This document shows, in pieces, positions 45,550 to 56,377 of a stretch of 64,000 nucleotides of DNA. Each line of letters starts with the position of its first letter. The stretch's first letter is position 1. Source of the stretch: Rostrohypoxylon terebratum (taxonomy: Eukaryota; Ascomycota; Sordariomycetes; Xylariales; Hypoxylaceae); NCBI GenBank assembly GCA_022497145.1, contig MU385857.1, positions 947,449 to 1,011,448 on the forward strand, in the 5' to 3' direction. The translations under genes and the position numbers were made by a program. The notes below the pieces were generated by a model. The model was not told the origin of the DNA. It did no database searches and saw nothing but the letters and a program-made list of their open reading frames with translations.

Positions 45550-48498
45550 ATGGCCACCGCATTACTTACTAGTCGCCCAACCGAAACGGCTACGATGGGT
45601 GAGGCTAACGATATTCCGTCGCGCCCAATTCGCATCCCGGCGCTTCAGGATAGCAAGATGACCCAGCAAGATATACCCAGTCCACAGCCTTCGCCGCGCA
45701 ATAGTTTACCACCGCCTAACCCGCATTTCGTGTTCCCGGCTCGACCGGCATCATGCTCGGCACCGCCTTCGCTTTCTAGGGTAACAGGTCGCCGACCTCA
45801 ATCTGCTATAGATATCCCAGGCCGAATTTCCGACTTCTCACGAGAAGTAGCTAGCTCGCCATCCAGATCGCCTGCCTTGCCCAATTTCACTTTCAACCCA
45901 GGCGCCAACTCTGGCCCGGATAACGCAAGCCGTCCTTCCAAATCGCCGGCCTTACCAAATTTTTCGTTTAACCCAAGTGCAACTCTAGGGCCCGACGAAT
46001 CACTGCTTAGCCCTCCACTATCTCCGCCGTCGCCCATGTCTCCGAGCCGTAGTGGGCACCGACGAGGTGGCAGTGAGTTTGTAGGCGGCAAACTCAGAGC
46101 TGGAGGATCGATTACAGTGATGAGTACTAGCCCAACAAGATCTGAGAGCGGTTTCGCATCGCCCAAACTGTCACCTGCAGATGTGCATCCAAGAAGGGGG
46201 CACGCTCATCGTCGTTCTGGTGCAATTTCTAGTCACGATTTAACCATGATACTCAAACCAAACAACTCGCCTACGATGAGGGGCAGTAGTGCGCCCGCTA
46301 GTCCAGCCGATTTTGGTGACAGTTATCGTAATTTCCCGGAACCAAGCATCGAGCTTACCAAAAATGAGCCAGTTCCACAACAGGCAAACGAGAGGGTGGA
46401 CCAGGAGGCGCACAGCCAACCCGCGTTGCAGTCACAGTCGGATCCGTCACCGACAGCACCCGTTCGTACGCGAGTTGGGTTCTCTGATACCGTGGAGGTC
46501 ATTCCTCGGCCTTTATCATTGGTCTCAACCGATACGTCTAGTACGATGACAGTCCGACCTGGTCACAGGATTTCAGGAAGTATTTCGTCTATTGTCTCAG
46601 GAACGAACTTACCACCTGCAGATCGGGATTCGTCCAGCTTGATTGGATCGAATGTTTCTCGCACAAAGAGTGACTCGCGGCCTAGCACCGCAGGTGCTGT
46701 GCTAGAACGATCACCAAGCCTTTTGGTGTTGACTGGAGATTCCCCGTCGCCTAGAAGACGAAATTCAATCCCGCTATTGATGGATCTTCCTAAGAGGGAT
46801 TCCGGTTCGCCTACAAACTCAAGTCCTACCAAAACCCCTAGAAGATGGTCATTTTTTCGTTTAGAGCCCAAGTCCGGTGCTAACTCTCCTACAAAAACGA
46901 GATCAGCTAGTTCAAGCTCATCTGGTACAGTAGAGAAAAAGGCCGAATCGGCGGATTCCTTTGAGGATTGTGAACCAGGTCCAAGTGTCGGTCGGATTGC
47001 ATCTCGTTCAGATAGCAAGAGAAGCTCGGGAAGGAAGAAGAAGCAAAAGAAGGTTAAGTCCTGGGCCGGCTCTATTCTGACTAGGAAGTCTAAATCACGT
47101 CAAAAGTCTAAGTCGTTACGGCGGCGTTCTCAAACACCGCCAACACGAGACTTAGAATATTTAGATGATACTGATTTGGAAGTGCTTGAAGCTCCAAGAG
47201 CTCCTTTGGTTCCTATGGCTCCCATGGCTCCCCTAGTCATGGTGACTGAACCAAGTCTGTCAGAAATCGAGCCAATCACCACAAAACCTACCCGGATACT
47301 CGACGACGATGTAGCTTATCCTATGATCGACCTCGACGCTGCCCTAGGCCCCTTCAACACTCCTTCCCGTGATCCCCAGTGGGAGGAAGCACAAAAACTT
47401 GGCGCTCCGCCAAAGCGCCAGCTTCATAGCGCCGCTGGATTGCGAGGATTCAGTGGCCCAGGAATGCACTACCACCGCCGTGCCGAGAGTGCCCCCGAAA
47501 TGCCCCCTTTTGAGGCTGCTAGAAGTGGAATCCATCGATTCGCTAGCTCTTCGACCATGGCTGACGTATTTGAAGAGGATGAAGAAGACGAGGAGGAGGA
47601 CACAAGCGCAAAATCTCCATCTGAAGCATCTGCCACCGAGACCCAGGACGGTTCTGATGAATCTGATTCGACATCCAACAGCGAGGACGATGCAAGCTCA
47701 ACACCCACACAAGAACACGAGCCCAATAAAACCAGCCCTAAAGACTCTCAACAACCTCTCACTTTCGCCAAACGTAAGGGTAGCGGATCAAGCTTGGATA
47801 TACAAAGACCCGGTTCTAGGATGAGGCCGGAAAACCTTGGCACTGGTCTTTGCGAAGAAGTTATTGCAGAAGAGCCTAGCTTTTTCATGACCAGGCGTGA
47901 TAGTGGCGTTCTAGGTACACCAGAAGCCTCCAGCTCAGGAGCACCTTCGCCTCGCACTATTTTCAGCTACGAAGTCGACCCACTCGATGTTTCGTATCCA
48001 ATTCCCCCAGCAATCCCGACCACTCCATATTCTACAAGCTATTCGCCTTCGTTTCCCTCGCCACGCTCGCCGATGTCGTATGATGCTCGTAGAGTCTCAA
48101 CCGCGCAATCTTCTATCAATGATGAGAACAACTATCAGTCGCTTTTGATGGGTGAGCCTGGACCCGAGCTCATACGAATATCAGTCGATGTTCCATCCTT
48201 AACGAGCAGCAACTCGACCATGACGCGAGACAGCAGCCTAAATCCCGGTGTTCGACCTAGAAATATGCCATTCCATGATCAACGACCCGCTTCGTTTTCT
48301 GCCTCGGCATTTGGTCGTAGAAGATCGAGTCTGGTTAGTCTAAGCCGATTAATTAGCAGTGCCCACGGAGAGCGAAGTAAGCTCAGCATGGAAGTTTCTC
48401 TTGACGCAGAGCCGGAGAAGAAGCCCAAGACCAGCAAAACTAGACGCTTTAGTCGAATGATGCAATTCTGGAAGCCGAAGGGTTCCACTGGGTCTTAA
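45550..48498 (+). CDS. Large Ser/Pro-rich protein (often annotated cell-wall proline-rich)
   Basis: Intronless, 982 residues. It is low-complexity and probably disordered, with many SP, SPxR and RRxS sites suited to kinase and 14-3-3 binding. Visible blocks: a near-duplicate SPALPNFTFNP / SPALPNFSFNP at residues 107-124 and 132-149 (25-residue period), GHRRGGSEFVGGKLRAGGS and GHAHRRSGAISSHDLTMILK (conserved-looking cores), a Lys/Arg/Ser-rich patch near 515, a strongly acidic run near 680-720, and a basic end RRFSRMMQFWKPKG. There is no signal peptide or membrane segment, so the cell-wall name used for fungal homologues is doubtful. The basic and acidic patches suggest a cytosolic scaffold. 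A second Met 15 codons in could be the start. The upstream DNA is C/T-rich. Confidence 0.8.
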   Translation: MATALLTSRPTETATMGEANDIPSRPIRIPALQDSKMTQQDIPSPQPSPRNSLPPPNPHFVFPARPASCSAPPSLSRVTGRRPQSAIDIPGRISDFSREVASSPSRSPALPNFTFNPGANSGPDNASRPSKSPALPNFSFNPSATLGPDESLLSPPLSPPSPMSPSRSGHRRGGSEFVGGKLRAGGSITVMSTSPTRSESGFASPKLSPADVHPRRGHAHRRSGAISSHDLTMILKPNNSPTMRGSSAPASPADFGDSYRNFPEPSIELTKNEPVPQQANERVDQEAHSQPALQSQSDPSPTAPVRTRVGFSDTVEVIPRPLSLVSTDTSSTMTVRPGHRISGSISSIVSGTNLPPADRDSSSLIGSNVSRTKSDSRPSTAGAVLERSPSLLVLTGDSPSPRRRNSIPLLMDLPKRDSGSPTNSSPTKTPRRWSFFRLEPKSGANSPTKTRSASSSSSGTVEKKAESADSFEDCEPGPSVGRIASRSDSKRSSGRKKKQKKVKSWAGSILTRKSKSRQKSKSLRRRSQTPPTRDLEYLDDTDLEVLEAPRAPLVPMAPMAPLVMVTEPSLSEIEPITTKPTRILDDDVAYPMIDLDAALGPFNTPSRDPQWEEAQKLGAPPKRQLHSAAGLRGFSGPGMHYHRRAESAPEMPPFEAARSGIHRFASSSTMADVFEEDEEDEEEDTSAKSPSEASATETQDGSDESDSTSNSEDDASSTPTQEHEPNKTSPKDSQQPLTFAKRKGSGSSLDIQRPGSRMRPENLGTGLCEEVIAEEPSFFMTRRDSGVLGTPEASSSGAPSPRTIFSYEVDPLDVSYPIPPAIPTTPYSTSYSPSFPSPRSPMSYDARRVSTAQSSINDENNYQSLLMGEPGPELIRISVDVPSLTSSNSTMTRDSSLNPGVRPRNMPFHDQRPASFSASAFGRRRSSLVSLSRLISSAHGERSKLSMEVSLDAEPEKKPKTSKTRRFSRMMQFWKPKGSTGS

Positions 48499-50102
48499 GT
48501 GAGGTGCTCTACAATACGCTTGCCGTCATATTGTTGCCGGCTACTCCGTCGCCAGTAACAACGAATCAAAGCCAGCCAACACCTTTACTTCCACTTCAAT
48601 CTAAACCATTTACGGACACGATGAGGTTCATGTATTCTCACGGATTTCTCATTACCACGAAGTTGAGCTTCCACGCAGATGGACAGTTCCCAGATGGTAG
48701 TTAAACCACTCGCTTACGACTTTCCTTGCGCAACAGGCATCCTGTGCGCATACGAGAACCCAATCTATCAGGGTTTTACTTTTCTCACAATCATTTATTA
48801 ACGAACTCATGACGGCATCTTGTGCCATATCATGACCACGGTTCCGGTTTTTTTTTAGGACTAAATCAAGTCCATATCCTATTGCTTAAGAAGACGAAGA
48901 AACTGAATGGCCATATAAGGCTAGTAAAAAAATCACATTCCATCATCTAAGGATGATGTGCCTGCTTTCTCTGGACATAGCACGCGAAAGGGGAAAGGGG
49001 GAAGGGGGGAGGGATGATAGGGCGGAAGGGATCTGAGGAAGATGTTCTAGAACTTCGAGTTCGTTGCTACATGTGCTACATGGTCTGCAGAAAACCTAGG
49101 TAGTCGTGCAAACCGACTGGTTTAATATGCAGGTTTGTACACAAATAATAGTGAACATACATTACTATGCATATGGCATATCAATATTTCTAAGCCTTAA
49201 AGGTGACTTGGCCTCATTAATCCATATGGGGAGCATTCCACTTCCTCTTTCAGAGGTAATTAGTACTGATCATTTGTCCTGTATAAAATAATTGAACTTG
49301 TACACTATTAGGTAGTTAACTGTTAGGTAGGTAGCCACTACAGATGAAGTCTAGAAATTTACCAGCTTATTCAACATCTATAGTTTTATTCCCTTGAGCA
49401 ACATTATGCAAATGTGAGAATCGTTATGAATAATAGGGATTTGCTTTCGGATGGTGGATGGAATATTACATTACCATTTGTGTTTACATAATATCGTCCC
49501 GTGGCAAATATACTAGGCAATGATTTCTGAATACCAGATGAGGTGTCTTTGAGGAAGCTAATCACGATAGTCCACGACAATTCCACGATAGGAGCCAAGA
49601 GAGCTAATTTAGGTATGAATGGTCGTACAACATCCAACAAACGCAACATCCCCGCGTGAGTGATATTTTGTTTAGATGCAACATATTCTATAAAGCAATG
49701 CCTCGGCCTGCATTGAGCCACGCAGCCACGCCGCGACCCAATGGAAACGCGGATCCCTGCCTAGTCCAATTGGAGACCTACCGAGCTGTCGGCGCCGGAG
49801 CTTTATTTGCCTTTAGGTCCATATCCATATCCATCATAATCGTAGCTTGGCCAGCTCGGTTCGACTTGGTTTCAATTTTGGAAATATTGGGTATCTATTC
49901 TTTCACCAACCTTGCAAACCTTCACAGATCTACCCAACAGCGAACGGGATCCATCTTTACACTAGTTTTTGTTAAACCCCTTCTTCGCGTATCTGTTTTT
50001 ACTGGGTTTAGGTTTATTGTTGTCGTCGTCAGGTTCATAAAGTGAAGGAAGGGAAAACCGCCTTAGGCTGAGCGTACGAGAGTGTTTACACATCAAAAAC
50101 CG
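48499..50102. other. Spacer with PEX4 leader
   Basis: 1.6 kb between the 982-residue gene and PEX4. G-rich tract AAGGGGGAAGGGGGGAGGG at about 48995-49013 and CCTAGG at 49095. Open frames here (for example 49656-50045) have no domain and start at non-ATG codons. No gene seen. Confidence 0.45.
48990..49014 (+). repeat. Purine-rich G tract
   Basis: A run of G4-G6 blocks separated by A or AA (AAAGGGGAAAGGGGGAAGG and following). Four G runs close together could form a G-quadruplex. It sits in the 3' region of the 982-residue gene. Function unknown. Confidence 0.4.
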
Positions 50103-50739
50103 ATGTCGTCCAACAACCCATCCGTGTCGGGGGCCTCCCCGCGCAATGCGACGAAGCGCCTGTTGAAGGAACTCGCAGTATGGGAGAAGGAATCGCAGAA
50201 CGAGAAGGCGGGGATCGAGCGTCTGGGTCCGGTGAGCGAGGACGAGCTGTTGCACTGGGAAGCCGTGATCAACGGACGGGGCGTAGGATCTGGCTACGAT
50301 GGTACGTCTTGACGCAAAAACTCCCTTCCCATCCTTATACATCACCGCCTCCCTTCACGTACCCGTCTGCACGCGCATTCGTTGTTCAAGCCCGACTGAC
50401 ACGCCCCAAACAGAAGGCCGCTGGCTCCTCGACATATCGATCCCGCCCTCCTACCCCCTCCAGCCGCCGAAGATCTCCTTTGAGACGCCGATCGTGCACG
50501 CCAACATCGCCTTCCGCAGCGGCGAGATCTGCCTAGACCTGCTTAAGGAAGCGTGGACGCCGGCGTACAGCGTGCTGGAGTGCGTGCGCGCCGTGCGCAT
50601 GCTGCTCAGCTGCCCCGAGACCGACAGCCCCCTCAACGTCGACGTCGCGGCTCTGTTACGCAACGGCGATAACCTCGGCGCCCGGCGCCTTGTCGAGTTC
50701 TGGGTCACAGATGAGGCGGGGAGGTATGAGGGGAGGTAA
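50103..50739 (+). CDS. PEX4: Peroxisomal ubiquitin-conjugating enzyme Pex4
   Basis: Two exons, 50103-50301 and 50414-50739, separated by a 112-bp intron, give 174 residues. Pex4 is the E2 that, with the RING peroxins, attaches ubiquitin to the Pex5 receptor so it can be pulled back from the peroxisomal membrane. The E2 fold is clear: NATKRLLKELAVWEKES (helix 1), LHWEAVINGR, the join GYDEGRWLLDISIPPSYPLQ, PPKISFETPIVHANI, and the active-site Cys106 in GEICLDLLKEAWTPAYSV. The usual HPN tripeptide is HAN here. An ATG 21 bp upstream (50082) would add MFTHQKP; I prefer 50103 because MSSNN leads straight into the fold. Its peroxisomal partner, the dienoyl-CoA reductase, is about 10 kb away. Confidence 0.88.
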
Positions 50740-51516
50740 CACCGTGTGTACGGATATCCGAGTTTCAAAATATGGACCTAGCTAGGGAAAGGAAGGGAAA
50801 CGGTTTGCTATCACGAAGAAAGATTGGGCTATAACCACCGCGTATGTATGGCCAATGGGAGAAGTGCGCGGGTGGACGAGCTGGCATTCGATAATGACGG
50901 GGTAAAGGCGCTACATATCTGCACTTGAAAAGGAATGCGGTCCCTGCGGCCGTGCTTAATAAGGACGGATGAGACACGGTGGCGTTTGTTGGATTGTGAG
51001 GCTGGACCACCGTCTCTACCTAGTATATGACCTTGGTATCGAATTACTCTTAAATTGATGATGATACGCTATTCGCCATTCTTCACAATACTGCAACGAT
51101 GAGTATCCTGAAATCGATTGTCAACATGCCTAGAGCAATTCCAGCCCTGACTCCTTGAAATTTGTTATAACGCCCGTCGGGACCCGACCTGATGGAACAG
51201 ATTTATAGTGAAATTATCAATCAACCCCATCCTTCGATGCTGCAATACATATCTACAGGAAGTTCCCTTTTCCACCACAACTATGACGGTTTCGGATGTG
51301 TTTTAGTAACGCATGCTCCGTCGTCGTAAACAAACACGGCCACGAATAAACTCCTCATCTCCGTAATGCACCGTTCCGAAACTCGTGTAAGATTACAAGG
51401 TTCGTAATGACCAAAAGTGATTTGAGTCTCATTTCTTTGCTTCATTCACTATTCGTTTACTCGTTGTAGTGATAAACCTGTGTTGAAGAGTTAGCCAATA
51501 AGCTCTTCGACTATGG
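50740..51516. other. Convergent spacer PEX4 / MNN9
   Basis: 777 bp between the two stop codons. Should hold both 3' UTRs. No gene, RNA or repeat recognised. Confidence 0.5.
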
Positions 51517-52614
51517 CTAATTAGGATGATTCGTGTATACCTTATAATTAGGCAGTCCTGTGGAGTGCCAGCCTAATCTCCTCGCCATCTTCGCAAATCC
51601 TTCCGTCTCGATCAGATGATAGAATGGGAATGGAGGAAACATTGCACCATCGCGATGGACATCAGCCTTAACTAGCAAGGCGGTGCCACCTACGCCATCT
51701 AAAGGCACCTCTAAACGCAAATCGTCCTCTTTCTCTGCCATGTACGCCATCAGCGCTCGGTAAGTCGCCATCTCGGAGTATCCTTCCAGGATAATATCAT
51801 CTGGACCCATCTTGGAACCAATCTCTTGTGCAGTCGGGCTATCTTGCCAGCTATTGAAGTCATAGGGTCGTTCTGCCGGCTTTCCGGTTTCGGTATCGAT
51901 GTATCTCTGATAACAATTTGGTACGACGATGGGTTTGTCGTGACTCGCGAGGTCTTGTATCAACGTAGGTGGCGTTTCGACGATGTCAGAATCTAGCCAT
52001 AGCACCCATGAGGTATCGGCTCCCAAGGTAGTGAAGAGTAGCGAATTACGTGCCCTGGACATTGAGGCACGCCTCGCCTTTTGGTTTGCCATCTTGTGTC
52101 TTTCGCTTTCATCTTGCGATGTCAGAGGGGGGTCAAAGTCCTGTCGCTCGATGATTATGCTTCGGAATCGATCCCTTGCTGGGCCTTTCTGGGTCTTGGT
52201 GATCTCAGCCTGGAGCGCGGTCGTTGCGATATTGCCATCCTTGTTCTTGGGTAGAATGAAGCCGAGAGTGATGAGCTCGCGAGGGTAATTCAATCTCAAG
52301 AGATTATCCCAGTATTCTTGATAGAAACGTGCCATTGGCGTTAGGATCAGGACGGCCTCCCGATTTTCAATAGGGTGTGGCGTAATGGTAACATTATTTA
52401 GGTTGAAACGGCGGACAGGTGGTCTTTCGCCGATAAGATCAGACTTCGCTACAGGTTTTCGGGTGGGAGGTCTGTTCGCGCTGGCGGATTGTGAACTGGA
52501 ACTAGAGCCGCTGTGGGAGAGAAAGTAAATTATGAATAGGCAAAGTATCGCGCCGATACCTAAGGTAACATAGTTCGTCCTACGCAGGCGGACCGGCCCC
52601 ATAGGGCGCGCCAT
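51517..52614 (-). CDS. MNN9: Mannan polymerase subunit Mnn9 (GT62)
   Basis: Intronless, 365 residues. A type II Golgi membrane glycosyltransferase that extends the alpha-1,6-mannan backbone on N-glycans in a complex with Van1 or Anp1. Residues about 13-33 form the single transmembrane anchor (NYVTLGIGAILCLFIIYFLS), then a Ser-rich stem. The catalytic domain has ILTPMARFYQEYWDNLLRLN, the DxD metal motif WLDSDIVE with D208 and D210, and ends KMARRLGWHSTGLPNYKVYT. Close homologues Van1 and Anp1 are distinguished mainly by stem length; the short stem and length favour Mnn9. The 52745-52770 leader carries an AAATATCG repeat. Confidence 0.9.
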   Translation of the reverse strand: MARPMGPVRLRRTNYVTLGIGAILCLFIIYFLSHSGSSSSSQSASANRPPTRKPVAKSDLIGERPPVRRFNLNNVTITPHPIENREAVLILTPMARFYQEYWDNLLRLNYPRELITLGFILPKNKDGNIATTALQAEITKTQKGPARDRFRSIIIERQDFDPPLTSQDESERHKMANQKARRASMSRARNSLLFTTLGADTSWVLWLDSDIVETPPTLIQDLASHDKPIVVPNCYQRYIDTETGKPAERPYDFNSWQDSPTAQEIGSKMGPDDIILEGYSEMATYRALMAYMAEKEDDLRLEVPLDGVGGTALLVKADVHRDGAMFPPFPFYHLIETEGFAKMARRLGWHSTGLPNYKVYTNHPN

Positions 52615-55408
52615 CTTGAAATTGATTATTGACTTCCAAACCAGGAAGACGACAAAGAATGGTTAAAAGGACGTAAAAAGGAGAGTGATGAATGTGATAG
52701 ACGAAAAAGAAATCACCAATTGGCACGGGCCATCGAGGATGTGTATATCGAAATATCGAAATATCGAAATGATATCGAAGTGAAGATTCGCGACGGATAA
52801 TATTAAAGGATGCGGTAGATGGTCGAGGGATTATCACGCCGTCAAAGGGCGACGAAGGGTTCGTCGTTGAGTTTGGTGATATGAGGCTGCAGTGGCTGTA
52901 GTAGGAGTAGTATAGAAAATTGTGGTTAAATTTCCCATGTCGAATTGCCAGATAACACTAAGCCTAGTACTAAACTGGGAATGGATTGAAGTCGGTACAT
53001 CGGTCATCGGTAGGTGCATCCCATACAATTTTGTACCTGATGCACCTGATTGATTGGGCAAGGTACAATACATACAACACGAAGATTTCGTTCAACCCTT
53101 CCCCATCAAAGGAGGATAACTTTTAGCGTGCCTCGTAGGACCCACTCAGTTCATTAAGTTCTGTTGGTGTTGCCTATCCATTCAATGTATTGTATGACAT
53201 TACTAGAAGTCGCGACTGGATATTCATATTAATCAAATGAGTGGAAGGCAACTACTAGTACGACTTAGAATTGAATAACCCTATTCAGCCAAAAGTTGAA
53301 AAGGTTTTAGAGAGAACATTCATGATATCTAATTAACCCGATGCTGTCATGCTTATCTACAATATGCTCAGGTAAGACATAACCGAATACGTGATCCATC
53401 AGGCTATTACATACATAAATGAATATTACGAATATTACAGGCCTATCGATCATCCTCATGCAACGCCATTATAGGCTTAAGTAATCTTCAGCACCGGATT
53501 TATTTGCCAATCGTCCGCCTATTCGTCCTCGACAAGGAAACCACCCCATGACTTAGTCAGATGTGTGAATATTATCCGCTGCCTTGGAAATACATACGTA
53601 CATCCATTGTGATATAAGTAAATTGACGTAATGAATCAACCCATCACCCATAAGCGAATTTACTAACCGCGCGTAAAGCCTTTAGTAACCTTCGAGTCTT
53701 GCGTCGCTTGTGTTACACTCACATGAAGGTTCGCCAGAATTGGTATTGGTTTTCGAAACGATAGGGTATTATGGCTTTGCCAAGTACAAACTCACCAATG
53801 ATACTCGTCCTTCTTCAACCACTGACATATGCACCTACAAGAAGATATGCGCCAAGGCATCAGATACAAACCTGGTACGGACGCCGCTGCCATAGTACAG
53901 TCTAGAATTGGAGAATGGTACCTGTGGGGCTCAATCGAGGCCAATCATGAGCCAATCAAACACTAATCAGTGGTGGAACAGTGAGACGTTTTAAACTTTT
54001 ACATAGTTGCTCAGGCAGGCTAGACCGACTCTCTCGCCAGGGGGGATCTAGCAGCCTTAGGCGGTGGATGTATGGCGCATGTATTGTACCTGCTAGAACC
54101 CCCAAAGTTCGAGCCCCCCCAAAAGCTAAAAAAAATAATACCCACCATGCAGCCATGCCAAATGCAGGTGATCTCCTCCATATGTGACTTCGTAGTTCGT
54201 ACATCATTTACCTTAACCAACCTTAACCTACCCTTAACTTTCCATGCCCATGCCTTGTTCCTAATACCCTAATACTCCTATGTAATAATACTCCTAACTC
54301 CTAACTGGAACTTGACCTAATAGCACTAAACTACTCCTATAACTCACACTAAACATCTTCAATCCACTCTTTCGCCTTCTACCAATTCCATCCGCTCCAT
54401 TCTCCTCCGTCTCCGTCTCCGTCCCCCTCTTCGATACCAAGAAAGGCAAGATCAGAGGTCATCAGCCAGTCAACGATCCCAAACGATCCCATACCAGACC
54501 CCTACTTTCTTACTACTTACTTCCATACTTTCTCCTTACTAGTACCATTTCTAAGGGGGTTTTTCTCCCGAACCCGGCTGTCCGGGGAACATCTTGTTTT
54601 ATTATACTACTTTTACTACTAATTCAACTCGCCTCCCACCCCATACCTTTTACTTACCGTATCCATCTGCAATCCTGCATGTCCCTGGCATCGGACTTGT
54701 CCGTCTCGGCTCCAAATGCCAGGTCCACTGTCGCCCGTATCAATACTATGTAATGGGCTCACCCACCGCCTGTAACATTCCGGCAAACTAAAGGATCACA
54801 GACCATAAACACCATTAACACCGTTACCAGTCCAGCCTTCCTTCCTTCCCCATACAACCTGGAAGTCTACCAAGTCTACTAATAGGTACTGGTACTGCAT
54901 ACTACTACCTATCTGGCTCCTTCTATCTAGCTCATCTTCACACCTTTGGGCTCACCTCAACTCAAATCGCTTCTCCTTGCCCGTGCACTCCTCCAACACA
55001 ACCAACCCCAACGAGCCAGGTCACCAAACCAAGGAGAGCTCGGACTCTTCGAAACTAACTCGGCACGACAAACGGGACGCATAAGATTCAATTTCTCTAT
55101 CTGTCAACCTACCCTGTTCGTGTCCCACAGCACTCCCAACTTGCGGTCACATACATATCAACTCCAACTCGCCTTGTGTCTGCTTGTTTCCTCTCCCTTT
55201 GCAGCTGACCAAGGAATTTTTGTTTGCTTAGTCCAAGTCGACTTTGAAACCTACATTCCAGACATTCCAGAGCTGCATCCTAAACGGACTAATATTTTTA
55301 CTCCTCCAACCCACAAGACGTTTCCGGTTCTACGCATCCCAAGTTACACGCCAACTCTATGAAAACAAGGTGCAGTTAGGGTAGACCGCCTTAGGCCACT
55401 CGAGGGAA
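52615..55408. other. 2.8-kb divergent spacer
   Basis: Between the divergent MNN9 and Pro-rich genes, so it must hold both promoters. Leader-like repeat AAATATCG x3 at about 52750-52769. From about 54250 to 55400 the plus strand is C/T-rich with many short frames, a likely long 5' leader of the Pro-rich gene with possible upstream ORFs. No coding gene seen. Confidence 0.45.
52744..52770. repeat. Octamer repeat AAATATCG
   Basis: Roughly three ATATCGAA units, about 130-155 bp upstream of the MNN9 ATG, with a fourth degenerate copy a few bases further upstream of the gene's start. Confidence 0.6.
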
Positions 55409-56377
55409 ATGGAACCCGTTCCTGAGACCGAGCGAATGGAGGAGTTCCGTCCATCTCCCCTGCCTTCTCTACGTCTACACCAGCCGGCGGCGATCAAAAC
55501 CACCGACCTGGATCCCAATCGCAAGCCACCCACCCTCCGCCGATCGACCGAGCCCCCCTCGCCAAGCTCGCCGTCTTGGACAAGTGCCAATGCCCTCCCG
55601 TATCGACCTCGAACCACATCACCTTTGTCCGGGGGTCATGCACGATCCAAGTCGGTTGCAAGTCTTGCACCTCCCATCTCAGGTCGTACACGCTCTATGC
55701 CAGGCGTTGACGGGTCGGGTCGAATATTCTATCCACCGTTTCGTCCGGATAGTCCTACAAGCTCCCCTAACAGAAATCGAACACCGAGAAAACCGGTCGA
55801 TGAAGCTTATCCTCCGATCTCGCCTATTCGGTCGACTGTTTTAGAGGGTGACAAGCGACATGGCGAGTTGAATAACTCTACAAACGCAGGTGCTACGACT
55901 TGGAGTAATCCAGCGCATCGACGGACGGATTCACCCTTACGGTTTTCGACATACTCAATCCCTAGTACTACTTCATCGCTTCCCGGAACACCGTCTCTAG
56001 CGGGTTCGCCATTGTTCAAACCAGAAAGTTTGTCGAGCAGCTATACCTTTCCTTCATACTATCCATCGTCGTCTGTTCCGTCAACACCCAGCTCCATGAG
56101 ATCCCGTAGTCCTAGCATCTCAAGTCTAGAGACTATACCTGATTCACCAGATGCCGAGGAAGCTGCTTTGGAGGCCGACAGAATCGCTCAGCTGAAAGCT
56201 GCAGCAGAAGCCGCAGAAGACGGCGACTCCGGGGAGTCGAAGGGTCGGGGCAATCTAGACGTACCTTTCCGCGGACGAACGCTAGGAATTGGGACTAGAG
56301 ACAAGCGCAAGCGCTGGAGTGTCTGCGGAGCCGAACGACGCGGCGATTTGGATTTGGAGACGATATGGGAAGATTAA
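55409..56377 (+). CDS. Conserved fungal basic Pro/Ser-rich protein
   Basis: Intronless, 322 residues. Mostly disordered and Ser/Pro-rich, with conserved-looking anchors SRTRSMPGVD-type / GRIFYPPFRPDSPTSSPNRN, RTPRKPVDEAYPPISPIR and a strong C-terminal block: SLETIPDSPDAEEAALEADR, IAQLKAAAEAAED, then RKRWSVCGAERRGDLDLETI ending WED. The end is conserved in fungal proteins usually annotated basic proline-rich protein. There is no signal peptide or membrane segment. Function unknown; the many SP sites suggest phosphorylation. It has a C/T-rich 5' leader over 1 kb long. Confidence 0.78.
   Translation: MEPVPETERMEEFRPSPLPSLRLHQPAAIKTTDLDPNRKPPTLRRSTEPPSPSSPSWTSANALPYRPRTTSPLSGGHARSKSVASLAPPISGRTRSMPGVDGSGRIFYPPFRPDSPTSSPNRNRTPRKPVDEAYPPISPIRSTVLEGDKRHGELNNSTNAGATTWSNPAHRRTDSPLRFSTYSIPSTTSSLPGTPSLAGSPLFKPESLSSSYTFPSYYPSSSVPSTPSSMRSRSPSISSLETIPDSPDAEEAALEADRIAQLKAAAEAAEDGDSGESKGRGNLDVPFRGRTLGIGTRDKRKRWSVCGAERRGDLDLETIWED

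Noticed and set aside
49656..50045. 129-codon plus-strand frame before PEX4
   Set aside because: Begins at a non-ATG codon and the translation is featureless; probably leader sequence of PEX4.
54946..55362. 138-codon plus-strand frame
   Set aside because: Starts at a non-ATG codon inside a C/T-rich leader; more likely untranslated or an upstream ORF artefact.
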